A stretch of 64,000 nt of DNA from Xanthocytophaga agilis. Lineage in GTDB: Bacteria > Bacteroidota > Bacteroidia > Cytophagales > 172606-1. Under the pieces are notes generated by a model that was not told where the DNA came from, ran no database searches, and worked only from the letters and a program-made list of their open reading frames with translations. Shown one piece after another: positions 35,788-44,212 of the stretch. Where the stretch lies: positions 1 to 64,000 of the forward strand of contig NZ_JASJOU010000008.1 in assembly GCF_030068605.1 (NCBI RefSeq). The letters are read 5' to 3'. Every line of letters starts with the position of its first letter. Positions within the stretch are counted from its first letter, which is position 1. Made by a program: the position numbers and the translations under genes.

Positions 35788-36459
35788 TCAGGACTCTAAA
35801 ATGGCAACTATTTTTTCCCCTACCCCTTTGGCTGAAGCAGGGTTCTGACCTGTTACAATATGGCCATCCGCAATACTGTTGGCAGACCAGGGAGACGCAG
35901 CATGAAAGATAGCACCTTGGTTGGTAAGAGCCGTTTGCAGATCGAATGGCACATCAGGTCTGGCATAGTTATCTTCTTCTTCAGTTGTGAATGATGCGAT
36001 GTTTTTGCCATTGACTAAATAAGAACCATCACTCAGTTTTACATTCAGCAACGATACCGGACCATGACAAACGGCTCCCACAACTGCATTCCGTTCATAG
36101 GTTTCTGCAATTACTTTTTTCAGTAGTGCATTTTCCGGCATATCGACCATTGGGGCTAGCCCTCCCGGTACAAATACGGCATCGTATTTACTCACATCTA
36201 CATCTGAAAGCTTAACAGCTTTTTGCATGGAAGCCCAGCCTTTACCGGTTAAAAATGCTAGATTATCAGGATCATCTGCCAGATTCAGTGCATCCAGATA
36301 AGGAGTATCTCCTGTTAAACTGGCAAAATCTATCTGATATCCTGCTTTGTCAAATTCAGCATAAGGGTGTGCTACTTCAGGTAAAAAGGTACCTGTTCTT
36401 CTGTTATGAGGGCCAATAGCATTGGCGTTAGAAACGATAATAAGAATTCTCTTTTTCAT
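35788..36459 (-). CDS. DJ-1/PfpI (Hsp31-like) class I glutamine amidotransferase-like protein
   Basis: 223 residues. The nucleophile is Cys131 in GAVCHGPVSLL, with His132 next to it and Glu28 in FLPEVAHPY, the Hsp31-type triad layout. Members act as glyoxalase III, chaperone or protease. It is divergent from a Crp/Fnr regulator with a perfect 13-bp-arm dyad between them, so it is likely its target. Confidence 0.88.
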   Translation of the reverse strand: MKKRILIIVSNANAIGPHNRRTGTFLPEVAHPYAEFDKAGYQIDFASLTGDTPYLDALNLADDPDNLAFLTGKGWASMQKAVKLSDVDVSKYDAVFVPGGLAPMVDMPENALLKKVIAETYERNAVVGAVCHGPVSLLNVKLSDGSYLVNGKNIASFTTEEEDNYARPDVPFDLQTALTNQGAIFHAASPWSANSIADGHIVTGQNPASAKGVGEKIVAILES

Positions 36460-36545
36460 GATTTTAACTTTTAATGGTTTGGAAATGAATTAATTGAGCG
36501 ACTTTCAATAAGACAAAGGTAGGAGTGCGAAAGCACTTGGAGGAG

Positions 36546-36578
36546 GATTCAAATCACTAAGAATGAGTGATTTGAATC
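36546..36578. promoter_or_regulatory. Perfect 13-bp inverted repeat between PfpI-like and Crp/Fnr gene 3
   Basis: GATTCAAATCACT (36546-36558) and AGTGATTTGAATC (36566-36578), spacer 7 nt, in the 222-bp divergent region, 87 bp from the PfpI start. It is the expected size for a Crp/Fnr dimer site. Confidence 0.65.
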
Positions 36579-36630
36579 ACACTTTTCAGTGTATGACATT
36601 GTAAACACTGCATATACTAGAGGAAAAACC

Positions 36631-36638
36631 TAAATTTG
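36631..36638 (+). promoter_or_regulatory. -7 box of Crp/Fnr gene 3
   Basis: TAAATTTG, 44 nt before the start codon. No TTG at -33 in the expected window. Confidence 0.4.
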
Positions 36639-36681
36639 GCATCACTCACTTATGTAAGCAACTTCAATAACTCAGAAATAT

Positions 36682-37260
36682 ATGTTTGAACAGGTTCGAA
36701 AAAAGTTTTCGCTTGAAGAGAAAAAATGGGACGACTTTGTTGGTTGTTTCAGACACATGAAGGTTCCTGCCAAAACTACCCTTCTAAACGAAGGCGAAAT
36801 ATCCAAAAAGATGTTTCTTATCGAAACAGGTTGTATTCGTGTATGGTTTAACAACAAAGGAAAGGATATCACTACACAATTTTTCTTTGAAAACAATATG
36901 GTTGGCTCTATTGAGAGTTTCAGAAAAAACATTCCCAGCCTTGTAACCATGGAAACTATCGAACCAAGTACGATCTGGTGGATATATAAAAAAGATATGG
37001 ACAGATTGATTGAGGAGATAAAAGAAACACCCGTATTGCGGGATCTGTTTATTGATGCCATATTTGACCGGACATATGACTATATACGACAGTTCGTATC
37101 CTCGATCAAAGACACACCTCAACAACGATATCTTAACCTCCTTAACGAAAGGCCTCAGATCGTTCAGCGTATTCCTCAACATTATATCGCTTCTTATCTG
37201 GGCATTAGCACGGTTCACCTGAGCCGTATCAAAAGCAAACTGGCAAAAGACGGAATTTAA
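36682..37260 (+). CDS. Crp/Fnr-family transcriptional regulator (3 of 3)
   Basis: 192 residues: beta-barrel sensor domain at about 15-115, winged helix at about 150-190 (RIPQHYIASYLGISTVHLSRIKSK). Divergent from the PfpI-like gene and followed on the same strand by a quinone-oxidoreductase-like gene. It likely controls one or both. The ligand-binding cassette is not of the cAMP type by eye. Confidence 0.88.
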   Translation: MFEQVRKKFSLEEKKWDDFVGCFRHMKVPAKTTLLNEGEISKKMFLIETGCIRVWFNNKGKDITTQFFFENNMVGSIESFRKNIPSLVTMETIEPSTIWWIYKKDMDRLIEEIKETPVLRDLFIDAIFDRTYDYIRQFVSSIKDTPQQRYLNLLNERPQIVQRIPQHYIASYLGISTVHLSRIKSKLAKDGI

Positions 37261-37317
37261 TAACAAATGTTATCGTCTGCGGGTAGTGGAACATCTAGCT
37301 TTGTATTGTATTTCAGA

Positions 37318-37374
37318 ACAAAGGAGATAAAATATCTCTCAGAATCTTTAACATGAGATTATTCTCTCCTTTGT
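37318..37374 (+). promoter_or_regulatory. Hairpin in the leader of the MDR gene
   Basis: A 10-bp inverted repeat (ACAAAGGAGA at 37318-37327 with 37365-37374), loop 37 nt, after a possible -7 box TAGCTTTG at 37296-37303 and before the ATG at 37425. It could end the Crp/Fnr transcript or form a leader structure. Confidence 0.35.
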
Positions 37375-37424
37375 CTGTGAATGCTACAATTACATTTAGT
37401 ATAACAATTCAAAGCTAATCAACA

Positions 37425-38396
37425 ATGAAAGCAGCAGTAATATTTTCCCAAAGTGGTATACCACAATACACAGAAAATTTTTCAGAACCAATCACAACCA
37501 GTGATGAACAAGCTATTATTTCGGTAAAAGCCGCAGCAATTAAGAATCTGGACAAAGCAAAGGCAAGCGGCAAACACTATTCTACAGAAAGCGAAAAAAG
37601 CCAGGCAATCATACCCGGAGGTGATGGAGTAGGATTGTTGGCAGACGGAACGAGAGTGTATGCATTGGGTGTCACCGGAATGCTGGCAGAAAAAGCAGTA
37701 GTAGAAAAAAACAGAATGATAAAGTTGCCGGACGGCATTGATAATGCTACTGCGGCAGCCCTGCCAAATGCGGTTGCAGGCTCGGCTATGGCATTACGAT
37801 TCAGTGCCAGAATGAATGGCGGAGAAACCATTTTAATCAATGGAGCTACAGGATTTACAGGCAAACTAGCCATTCAGATTGCGAAATTATATGGTGCTGG
37901 AAAAATTATTGTAACAGGCAGAAACGAATCAGCCTTACAAGCCCTGCAAGCACTCGGTGCTGATGAATATCTGTTAACTACCCTTGATGAAACCTTTGTG
38001 AAACAGCTCAAGAAGATTCACCAGCAGACACCCATAGATATCGTAGTAGACTATTTATGGGGTCGTACAGCAGAGCTTATTTTGGAAACTTTAAAAGGTA
38101 CAGGTGCATTTACACACAGAACCCGCTTTGTTTCTGTTGGCTCTATGACAGGTGATACCATTCAACTATCTTCACAAATTCTCAGAAGTGTTAATTTGCA
38201 ATTATCAGGTTCAGGCTTGGGTAGCTGGACAAAAGAAGAAATGCAGCTTCTGCTCACCGAAATCATTCCCGAAATGTTTCAATTGGCAGCTGATAATAAA
38301 TTAAAAGTAGACACGATGAGTATTCCTCTCAAAGAAATTGAACAAGTATGGGATACAGATATATCAAGTGGGACTAGATTAGTGGTAGAGATATAA
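37425..38396 (+). CDS. Quinone-oxidoreductase-like MDR (zinc-free alcohol dehydrogenase) protein
   Basis: 323 residues: GroES-like N-terminal domain and Rossmann domain with INGATGFTGKLAIQIAKLYGAG (NADPH-binding). The catalytic-zinc Cys/His/Glu positions are missing, as in quinone reductases. It probably reduces electrophilic quinones or enones. It is in a Crp/Fnr-controlled stress neighbourhood. The stop codon lies in a 14-bp tandem duplication (38384-38397 and 38398-38411). Confidence 0.85.
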   Translation: MKAAVIFSQSGIPQYTENFSEPITTSDEQAIISVKAAAIKNLDKAKASGKHYSTESEKSQAIIPGGDGVGLLADGTRVYALGVTGMLAEKAVVEKNRMIKLPDGIDNATAAALPNAVAGSAMALRFSARMNGGETILINGATGFTGKLAIQIAKLYGAGKIIVTGRNESALQALQALGADEYLLTTLDETFVKQLKKIHQQTPIDIVVDYLWGRTAELILETLKGTGAFTHRTRFVSVGSMTGDTIQLSSQILRSVNLQLSGSGLGSWTKEEMQLLLTEIIPEMFQLAADNKLKVDTMSIPLKEIEQVWDTDISSGTRLVVEI

Positions 38397-38468
38397 AGGT
38401 AGAGATATAAAGGCAGACTATAAAATATCATTCTCTAGAAATGGAAAGAACCTCAAAGCTTTCAATAC

Positions 38469-38700
38469 AAAAGTTTCTTGTTTTTTAAAGAATTGCTTCA
38501 GCATTCCTGTCCTCCTGAAAGGATCTCCCCTCTCTGTCCTTCTGAAAGAATCTTGTGACAAATAGAGTGGCGTTTGGTTTCTGAGTGAAAAAATACACTC
38601 CAATCGGAAAGGCCGCCGGTCTTGTCACGGGTTCCTTTCAGGAGGACAAAAAGGTGAGTCCAGAAAGGCAGGAAGGTCCTTTCAGGACAAGAAAAGTTTT
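38469..38700. repeat. Inverted-repeat cluster
   Basis: A perfect 16-bp inverted repeat, TGTCCTCCTGAAAGGA at 38508-38523 and its reverse at 38633-38648, plus degenerate copies at 38535-38550 (TGTCCTTCTGAAAGAA) and 38677-38689. The outer ends also resemble each other. There is no gene in it; it may be a small non-autonomous element or a decayed one. Confidence 0.5.
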
Positions 38701-38778
38701 TTAAATTTATTATGTTGATAGTATTGATCTGTCTTTTTTAAAAGTTGTATATTCATAGCAACCTTAACCACAAACCAA

Positions 38779-39192
38779 ATGGAACCGCACTTTGTATTAA
38801 CTGACAACGAATTTGAAGAACAATTCCACGCCTACTTGCTTGACCCACACCTCTTCACTCACGAAGCTCATTTGCGACTTGCCTGGATACATATTCATAA
38901 GTATGGTGCAGATGCAGCCATTGACAATATCCGTTGTCAATTACAACAGTTTGTTGACCATTTGGGTGCAACAGATAAGTATAACGAAACAGTGACGATA
39001 GCTGCCATAAAAGCCGTGTATCACTTCATGATTAAATCAAAGACAGATAATTTTAGGGACTTCATTACGGAAAATCCAAGACTGAAATACAATTTCAGAG
39101 AGCTAATGGCATTTCATTATACAACTGACATTTTTAACTCACACCTGGCAAAAGAAAAGTATCTGACTCCGGAATTACTACCTTTTGATTAA
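38779..39192 (+). CDS. Conserved hypothetical protein
   Basis: 137 residues, all-helical. The His-rich helix FTHEAHLRLAWIHIHKYG and the later NETVTIAAIKAVYHFM resemble a bacterial family of unknown function seen in many phyla with the pattern 'FxHxxHxRLAW...YxETxT'. The paired His could bind metal. Function unknown. Confidence 0.7.
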   Translation: MEPHFVLTDNEFEEQFHAYLLDPHLFTHEAHLRLAWIHIHKYGADAAIDNIRCQLQQFVDHLGATDKYNETVTIAAIKAVYHFMIKSKTDNFRDFITENPRLKYNFRELMAFHYTTDIFNSHLAKEKYLTPELLPFD

Positions 39193-39379
39193 TGCTTTTA
39201 TAAGGCACCTGTTCATTAAAATAAGAATATACAGTCTCGTGCCCTACATTTTCCATATGAACTGTGTTATTAATCTTTGTGAGTGAGAGAAGTAGTTATT
39301 CATTTTTGTTTCCTTTCAACAGGAAATAACATTAATAGTATGATGGTTTTATTGCTCCAACATACATTTAGATCAACTA

Positions 39380-40219
39380 ATGGATAAAAGCATCTTCATA
39401 ATCCTACTCTACTTTATACTACAAGTAAATACCATAGCACAAAACATTCCTCTTTCTATTACGCTGAATCAGAAGGCAGATATTCGATATAGCAAGGCAA
39501 AAAAGATAGAAGTACACGAGCATGCCTACTTTGGAGGGAGTAAACCTGTTGCTGTCACAGAATATATTCAGTTTTTGAATAAGAATAATCTGGTGATTTC
39601 AGAAGAAAGTCTGGAAAAGACCAAGTTCTTCTATAACCACAAATATACCATTGATAGCTTAACAGGTTTGAAGCTTTTTCACGCATCTGAGAGATGGGAC
39701 CCATTCTTAGGCCATAATCTGTCTCTGTATGTCTATCACTACGATCAGCATGGCTTTCATATAGGAGTTACCCACTATAGCCCTGATACACTGGGAAGGA
39801 AAATCAGTAAAACTATTCTTAAAGTCAATGAAAGAGGACATCCTATAGATTTAGCTTTTTTTGATAGTAAAGACAGCTTATCTAAAGGGCCTAACAGTGC
39901 AAGATATCTGTATAATCAAAATCAATATATCTTAACTCATTTATCTGTAGATGGAAAGAAAGTAGAAAAAGATACACTTGTTTTAAATCCATTGGAGGAC
40001 TATAAATTTAAAAATCCGAATAAGAAGTTTAACCAACAAGGGGATCTGCTTTGGGAAAGTATTTCCAGAAATAGTTACAAGTTATATGAATACAAGTATG
40101 ATCAGCAAAATAATTGGCTGGAAAAGAAAGAATATATAGTGACAATAGATAAGAATGGAAAAAAGAAGAAAAAATCAGAACGATTTTACACCCGAAAAAT
40201 AGAATACTGGAAAGAATAA
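39380..40219 (+). CDS. Hypothetical secreted protein
   Basis: 279 residues, signal peptide (about 4-21, IFIILLYFILQVNTIAQ). The mature part is beta-rich and repeats a Tyr-x-Tyr/Asp pattern (NLSLYVYHYDQHGFHIGVTHY, YNQNQYILTHL, YKLYEYKYDQQNNW), like YD-type repeats of Bacteroidota secreted proteins. C-terminus Lys-rich. Function unknown. Confidence 0.6.
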   Translation: MDKSIFIILLYFILQVNTIAQNIPLSITLNQKADIRYSKAKKIEVHEHAYFGGSKPVAVTEYIQFLNKNNLVISEESLEKTKFFYNHKYTIDSLTGLKLFHASERWDPFLGHNLSLYVYHYDQHGFHIGVTHYSPDTLGRKISKTILKVNERGHPIDLAFFDSKDSLSKGPNSARYLYNQNQYILTHLSVDGKKVEKDTLVLNPLEDYKFKNPNKKFNQQGDLLWESISRNSYKLYEYKYDQQNNWLEKKEYIVTIDKNGKKKKKSERFYTRKIEYWKE

Positions 40220-40249
40220 GATAGAGTAAGCTTATAGAAAAAAGCACAT

Positions 40250-40531
40250 TTATGATAATTCATCAACAATAGAAATCACATAACTAAGCCAGAAAATACC
40301 TGCCAGAACAATGCTTATACCTATCAATTTACTCTTTTTATACTTTATAGCTTGGACAAAAGCAATGGAACCTATAGTTAACAATATAGGCCCAACAAGA
40401 AAAAGACTATAGAAAAATAACAAAATTTCTCCTTGTTCAAACTGAATACCAATAGACATAAACATATACCACAGAACTACAGGTAAACAAATTCCTAAAG
40501 CGGATATAATATATTGTTGATTAGAGTACAT
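40250..40531 (-). CDS. Small hypothetical membrane protein
   Basis: 93 residues with three membrane segments (about 7-27, 36-61, 70-88). Same strand and 62 bp downstream of the DUF3592 gene, so possibly co-transcribed. No family recognised. Confidence 0.5.
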   Translation of the reverse strand: MYSNQQYIISALGICLPVVLWYMFMSIGIQFEQGEILLFFYSLFLVGPILLTIGSIAFVQAIKYKKSKLIGISIVLAGIFWLSYVISIVDELS

Positions 40532-40593
40532 CTTTTGTATACTAATAGTATGCTTTATAAAAACCAGGATTTTTTACAATGTTCCAGAAAAGG

Positions 40594-40977
40594 CTACATA
40601 AACCAGGATAGCACCACAAAAATAAGAGTACCTCCCCAACAACAACCTCCAACAATAATCCAAAGCCAGCAGACTAAGTACTCTGCACTATCCACTTCGT
40701 AAATATTGCCTTTGTAATAACTAATCGTAACAGACTCTCCTTTAACATAAACACTAAAACCACCAGCTCGAAGCGTGGCTTGTTGAATCTGTTGGTTCTG
40801 ATCAATAAATTCAATTACAGCAAAAACATCCATATGTCGTCCGCCCCATTTCTTTTTTATATCGATTATCTTACCTTTTGCATGGTAGCCCGACTTTATA
40901 GCTTCACTGAGTTCATTAAGTGTCAATATACCAACACTAAAAAATCCCAGTCCAAGAAAGAAAAAGAATAAATACAT
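40594..40977 (-). CDS. DUF3592-type membrane protein
   Basis: 127 residues: N-terminal membrane segment, a beta-sandwich (AKGKIIDIKKKWG...VFAVIEFIDQNQQIQQATLRAGGFSVYVKGESVTISYYKGN), and a C-terminal membrane segment. This is the DUF3592 plan. Function unknown. Confidence 0.7.
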   Translation of the reverse strand: MYLFFFFLGLGFFSVGILTLNELSEAIKSGYHAKGKIIDIKKKWGGRHMDVFAVIEFIDQNQQIQQATLRAGGFSVYVKGESVTISYYKGNIYEVDSAEYLVCWLWIIVGGCCWGGTLIFVVLSWFM

Positions 40978-41208
40978 AGACAGCTTTATTCTTTTTATGT
41001 CCAGTTAGATCAATAGGTAACTTTTGCCAACATCTTATTTCTTTTAGATGTGGTAAATACCTACTTGCGGTAAATACTTAATTACAAAAACAGGTATTTA
41101 TTCGCATTTCTCAAAGACACAACTTTACAAGCTTTGCAGCCAAAAGAATACAGCGCTTACCCCATTACTGCATTCCAAAACAGATGCAGATTGTTTGTAT
41201 ATAGATAA

Positions 41209-41565
41209 ATGACTATCACTTTAATAAGACTAGTAACCGGCTATTCATTCGATTTTATATTGCCTAATTGGGAAAATGTCCCCGCTGTAGGAGAAGTTAT
41301 AGAGTTATATATGGGTAACTTTGGTATACAGGTTCCCTCAGACCTTCCATTTATAGAGCAGGAAAAACGTATGCGTATGGTTGAAAAATTATTTCAACTC
41401 CTTCCTATTGTACGGATTAAAATTATCCGTAAGGAGATATTTTCTGAAGATCAGCAGATCCATCTGTACATGTACAAAGAAGATAGCCAAAGTAGCCACG
41501 AAAAAAACTATGATTCCAATGACAAAATCATTGCATTAATGAGAGAGCTTTCTGAAAACGCATAA
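41209..41565 (+). CDS. Hypothetical protein
   Basis: 118 residues, one alpha/beta domain (FDFILPNWENVPAVGEVIELY), acidic C-terminus. It converges with the next gene with only 9 bp between stops. No family recognised. Confidence 0.5.
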   Translation: MTITLIRLVTGYSFDFILPNWENVPAVGEVIELYMGNFGIQVPSDLPFIEQEKRMRMVEKLFQLLPIVRIKIIRKEIFSEDQQIHLYMYKEDSQSSHEKNYDSNDKIIALMRELSENA

Positions 41566-41574
41566 GGTTATCTC

Positions 41575-42081
41575 TCAATCATCCCAATGATTAAAAAGCT
41601 CATACCCAATATTCTCTCCATGAAAAAGCCGGTAATCAAATTGGTTACATCTTATTGTACTTAATGTTAACTCAATCTCTTTCCGCTCAACTCCAATCTG
41701 TTTGAGTTTATACTCTAATTCTGCTTCACTAGCAAAGGACAAGTTTAAAACCTCAGGGGTCAATATGTTGTATTCAGTATGATGAGATGTCAGAGATAGA
41801 GTAAGGGCTTGTTCAATTTCTGGTTCCCGGACAAAACCGGCCTTAAAGAATCCGTTATTCTCTAGTAAATCAGCATCAACTATTCCGAATATAGGAGCAT
41901 ATACATTGGAAACAACTATCCTTTGTCTTTTAGGTCTTATCTGTGATTCCAGAACTGCATGGTGGAAAGTGGTTGGATACTGATTTTCAACAATTTCTTT
42001 AACTAGCCACTTTCGGCTAGTATATGCCTCTATATCGTAAATAACGGATCTGAATAAATGTTTTGGATAGTGCTTCTTCAT
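41575..42081 (-). CDS. Hypothetical protein
   Basis: 168 residues from the ATG at 42081; an in-frame TTG 9 bp upstream is possible. Soluble, mixed alpha/beta (VVSNVYAPIFGIVDADLLENNGFF; SEAELEYKLKQIGVERKEIELTLS). No domain recognised. Confidence 0.5.
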   Translation of the reverse strand: MKKHYPKHLFRSVIYDIEAYTSRKWLVKEIVENQYPTTFHHAVLESQIRPKRQRIVVSNVYAPIFGIVDADLLENNGFFKAGFVREPEIEQALTLSLTSHHTEYNILTPEVLNLSFASEAELEYKLKQIGVERKEIELTLSTIRCNQFDYRLFHGENIGYELFNHWDD

Positions 42082-42177
42082 TTGAACCAATAAGCGATTT
42101 GTCTACCATAGGGAATAACCATAAGTATACTAAATTACACCTTCACTCTCCTATTTATGGGTATAGTATTAAATAAC

Positions 42178-42209
42178 AATAGCCTCTACAATACTGTAAT
42201 GAGGCTATT
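42178..42209 (-). terminator. Terminator of the DUF3078 gene
   Basis: A 9-bp perfect stem (42178-42186 with 42201-42209), 14-nt loop, followed on the minus strand by TTGTTATTT, 27 bp after the stop. Confidence 0.65.
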
Positions 42210-42235
42210 ATCTAAATGGCTAGTATATCGTCTAT

Positions 42236-43189
42236 CTATTTCTTTGTTTCCTTAAAAGTAGTGACGTTGTATAAAAACCCAATACCCAATACTTGTTGTA
42301 CTTGTATATCTCCACTGATATCAGAATCATAGATACTGGTTAAGCCGAATGTAGAGCTAAAGAATCGGTTGATCTTTGCGGTTAAAGAGATATCCAGTCT
42401 GTGATCCGGATCGAATGTCTCATAGTTCAAAAACATCTGGTAACGAACTTTCAGGTTTACATTAGGAGCAATGTCCTTATTTAATTCTGACTGAAGTTGA
42501 AACGCCAGCCATTCAGTACGTACAGTCTTACCCGCAGCAACACCATAAGCTACAGCAGTAGGATCTTGTACAAAGACACCCGAACCAGCGACCGTCTCCC
42601 GATATCGGACTGCATCATCTGTTACAAACGTAAAACGGGGAGCAAATGGTGAGACACGCAGAGAAAACCAATCGACAGGCTTATAGGCCAACCCCCAAGC
42701 AAATGTCAGGAAGGCAGGTGAGAAAAATCTGGATACAAACAAGTCACTATCTTTTGTACCATCATTATTACTATCACGCTCTCCATATTTATAGCCGGCA
42801 GCAAAGAAAGAGTTAAATGTACCAGACATAAACAGGTCGAGATGATTGGCAATCTTATACCCTGCCACCGAATTCAGATAAAGCTGATCAGCAGCTTTTC
42901 TTACTCCAATATTCTGTTGTTTCACGAAACCGAGTTGCAGATCTGCTACATTGTCCCATGACCATTTTTCTTTTTGATACAAAGCACGCCCATTAATCAA
43001 ACCTCCCAGAGAAATAGAGTTTACACCACCCCCAGCCCAGTTAGAGCTAAAAGATGCCTGATTAAAATTGATTCCACCATTAAAGGATTTTTGCCAGTAT
43101 GTGGTATCTGTCCGAAGTGTATCTGTTTGTGCATACCCCACAAAGGTTATTGATAAAAACAGAACAGTTAATAGTTGTTTTTTAGTCAT
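42236..43189 (-). CDS. DUF3078 outer-membrane beta-barrel protein
   Basis: 317 residues with a signal peptide (about 1-20, FVGYAQ) and the DUF3078 start FNGGINFNQASFSSNWAGGG. The rest has alternating strands ending in aromatic residues, typical for outer-membrane barrels. Many Bacteroidota carry one or more. Function unknown. The gene has its own promoter and terminator. Confidence 0.85.
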   Translation of the reverse strand: MTKKQLLTVLFLSITFVGYAQTDTLRTDTTYWQKSFNGGINFNQASFSSNWAGGGVNSISLGGLINGRALYQKEKWSWDNVADLQLGFVKQQNIGVRKAADQLYLNSVAGYKIANHLDLFMSGTFNSFFAAGYKYGERDSNNDGTKDSDLFVSRFFSPAFLTFAWGLAYKPVDWFSLRVSPFAPRFTFVTDDAVRYRETVAGSGVFVQDPTAVAYGVAAGKTVRTEWLAFQLQSELNKDIAPNVNLKVRYQMFLNYETFDPDHRLDISLTAKINRFFSSTFGLTSIYDSDISGDIQVQQVLGIGFLYNVTTFKETKK

Positions 43190-43293
43190 GCTGCCTACGA
43201 TTTAGAATTGAAATAAGTGGTAAACGAAAGTATTGAAATAGCACATTTCAAATACTAACTTCTTACAAAGGAAAAAGTTTTTATACCTGGCGA

Positions 43294-43323
43294 CAAATAT
43301 ACATTAGTATATAAAAGATCCAA
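43294..43323 (-). promoter_or_regulatory. Consensus promoter of the DUF3078 gene
   Basis: On the minus strand TTG, 19-nt spacer, TATATTTG. Transcription would start near 43287, about 100 nt before the start codon. Confidence 0.55.
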
Positions 43324-43483
43324 TACAATGTATTTAAAGATAGAACTCTGATTTATAGGACTCTATAGACATTTACAGTATATTCCAGACAGTTGTGTGT
43401 TTCTTTCAGCTTGAAAAAATCGTAGAAGAAGCACTACAGATATAGGATTTTTAAAATATACGAATGTATTCACTTATAAAAAA

Positions 43484-43519
43484 TAATACCCTGTAGAGAT
43501 GTTATTCTACAGGGTATTA
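43484..43519 (-). terminator. Terminator of the GMC operon
   Basis: A 14-bp perfect stem (43484-43497 with 43506-43519), 8-nt loop, followed on the minus strand by TTATTTTTTAT, 25 bp after the stop. Confidence 0.8.
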
Positions 43520-43543
43520 AGACAAGAATTTATCTTTTTGGAT

Positions 43544-44149
43544 CTAATAGCTCAATCCATATTGTTTAAGTACATCTTCAGGAACTCCATCCCATTGATT
43601 GGGTGTATTTCCCATATATCCGATATCCTTAATTCCCATCTGGCTGCTAAAGAATCCCGCAGCAGTCAGATTACGCATTAGGTTAAAGAAGGCAACCCCC
43701 TGGCTCATTTCGGGTTTAGCCTGTTCCGGATAAGCTATATCATCTACTATCTCAATGCGTTGAGCAGCAGTACACAGAGCAAATGCTTTTCCAAACCGTT
43801 TATTGGACTGCTGATTAATCCATTGTAATCCTCCTGTCAGAGGAGTCTGGAGCGAAGGAATATCTTTTGCCATAAATTCAATAAACTCAGGCACCTTAGC
43901 TTGTGACGCACTTCCCGAGCGTGCATCAGCAGGAATAATAATATCACACAAGATGCGAATAGTTTGTAATTCCGTATCTGTGAAATACTTTTCAGACATC
44001 AGCTTTGCGTCCCGGATCGCTTCCTTTTTGGTACGTCCACCTGGAATAGTTACAGGTGTCTGCGGTGGCTTGGTGTCTACGGGTGCTGTAACAGTAAGAC
44101 CAGCAAGTGAACTCAGCGTTAAAGCTTTAAGTGACTCTCTACGTTTCAT
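43544..44149 (-). CDS. Gluconate 2-dehydrogenase subunit 3-like protein
   Basis: 201 residues with an N-terminal Arg-rich signal (MKRRESLKALTLSSLAGL), possibly Tat-type. The domain pattern YFTDTELQTIRILCDIIIPAD...GVAFFNLMRNLTAAGFFSSQMG is the small-subunit family. It assists or anchors the GMC enzyme encoded just upstream (63 bp gap). Periplasmic. Confidence 0.9.
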   Translation of the reverse strand: MKRRESLKALTLSSLAGLTVTAPVDTKPPQTPVTIPGGRTKKEAIRDAKLMSEKYFTDTELQTIRILCDIIIPADARSGSASQAKVPEFIEFMAKDIPSLQTPLTGGLQWINQQSNKRFGKAFALCTAAQRIEIVDDIAYPEQAKPEMSQGVAFFNLMRNLTAAGFFSSQMGIKDIGYMGNTPNQWDGVPEDVLKQYGLSY

Positions 44150-44212
44150 ATCTTAATTAATGCTATCGGTTTTGATCATATCCAGACAATGGTACTTTAG
44201 TCAGCTAGTTTC

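Noticed and set aside
38418-38603. A 61-codon frame on the minus strand
   Set aside because: It lies wholly inside the inverted-repeat cluster and only translates the repeat.
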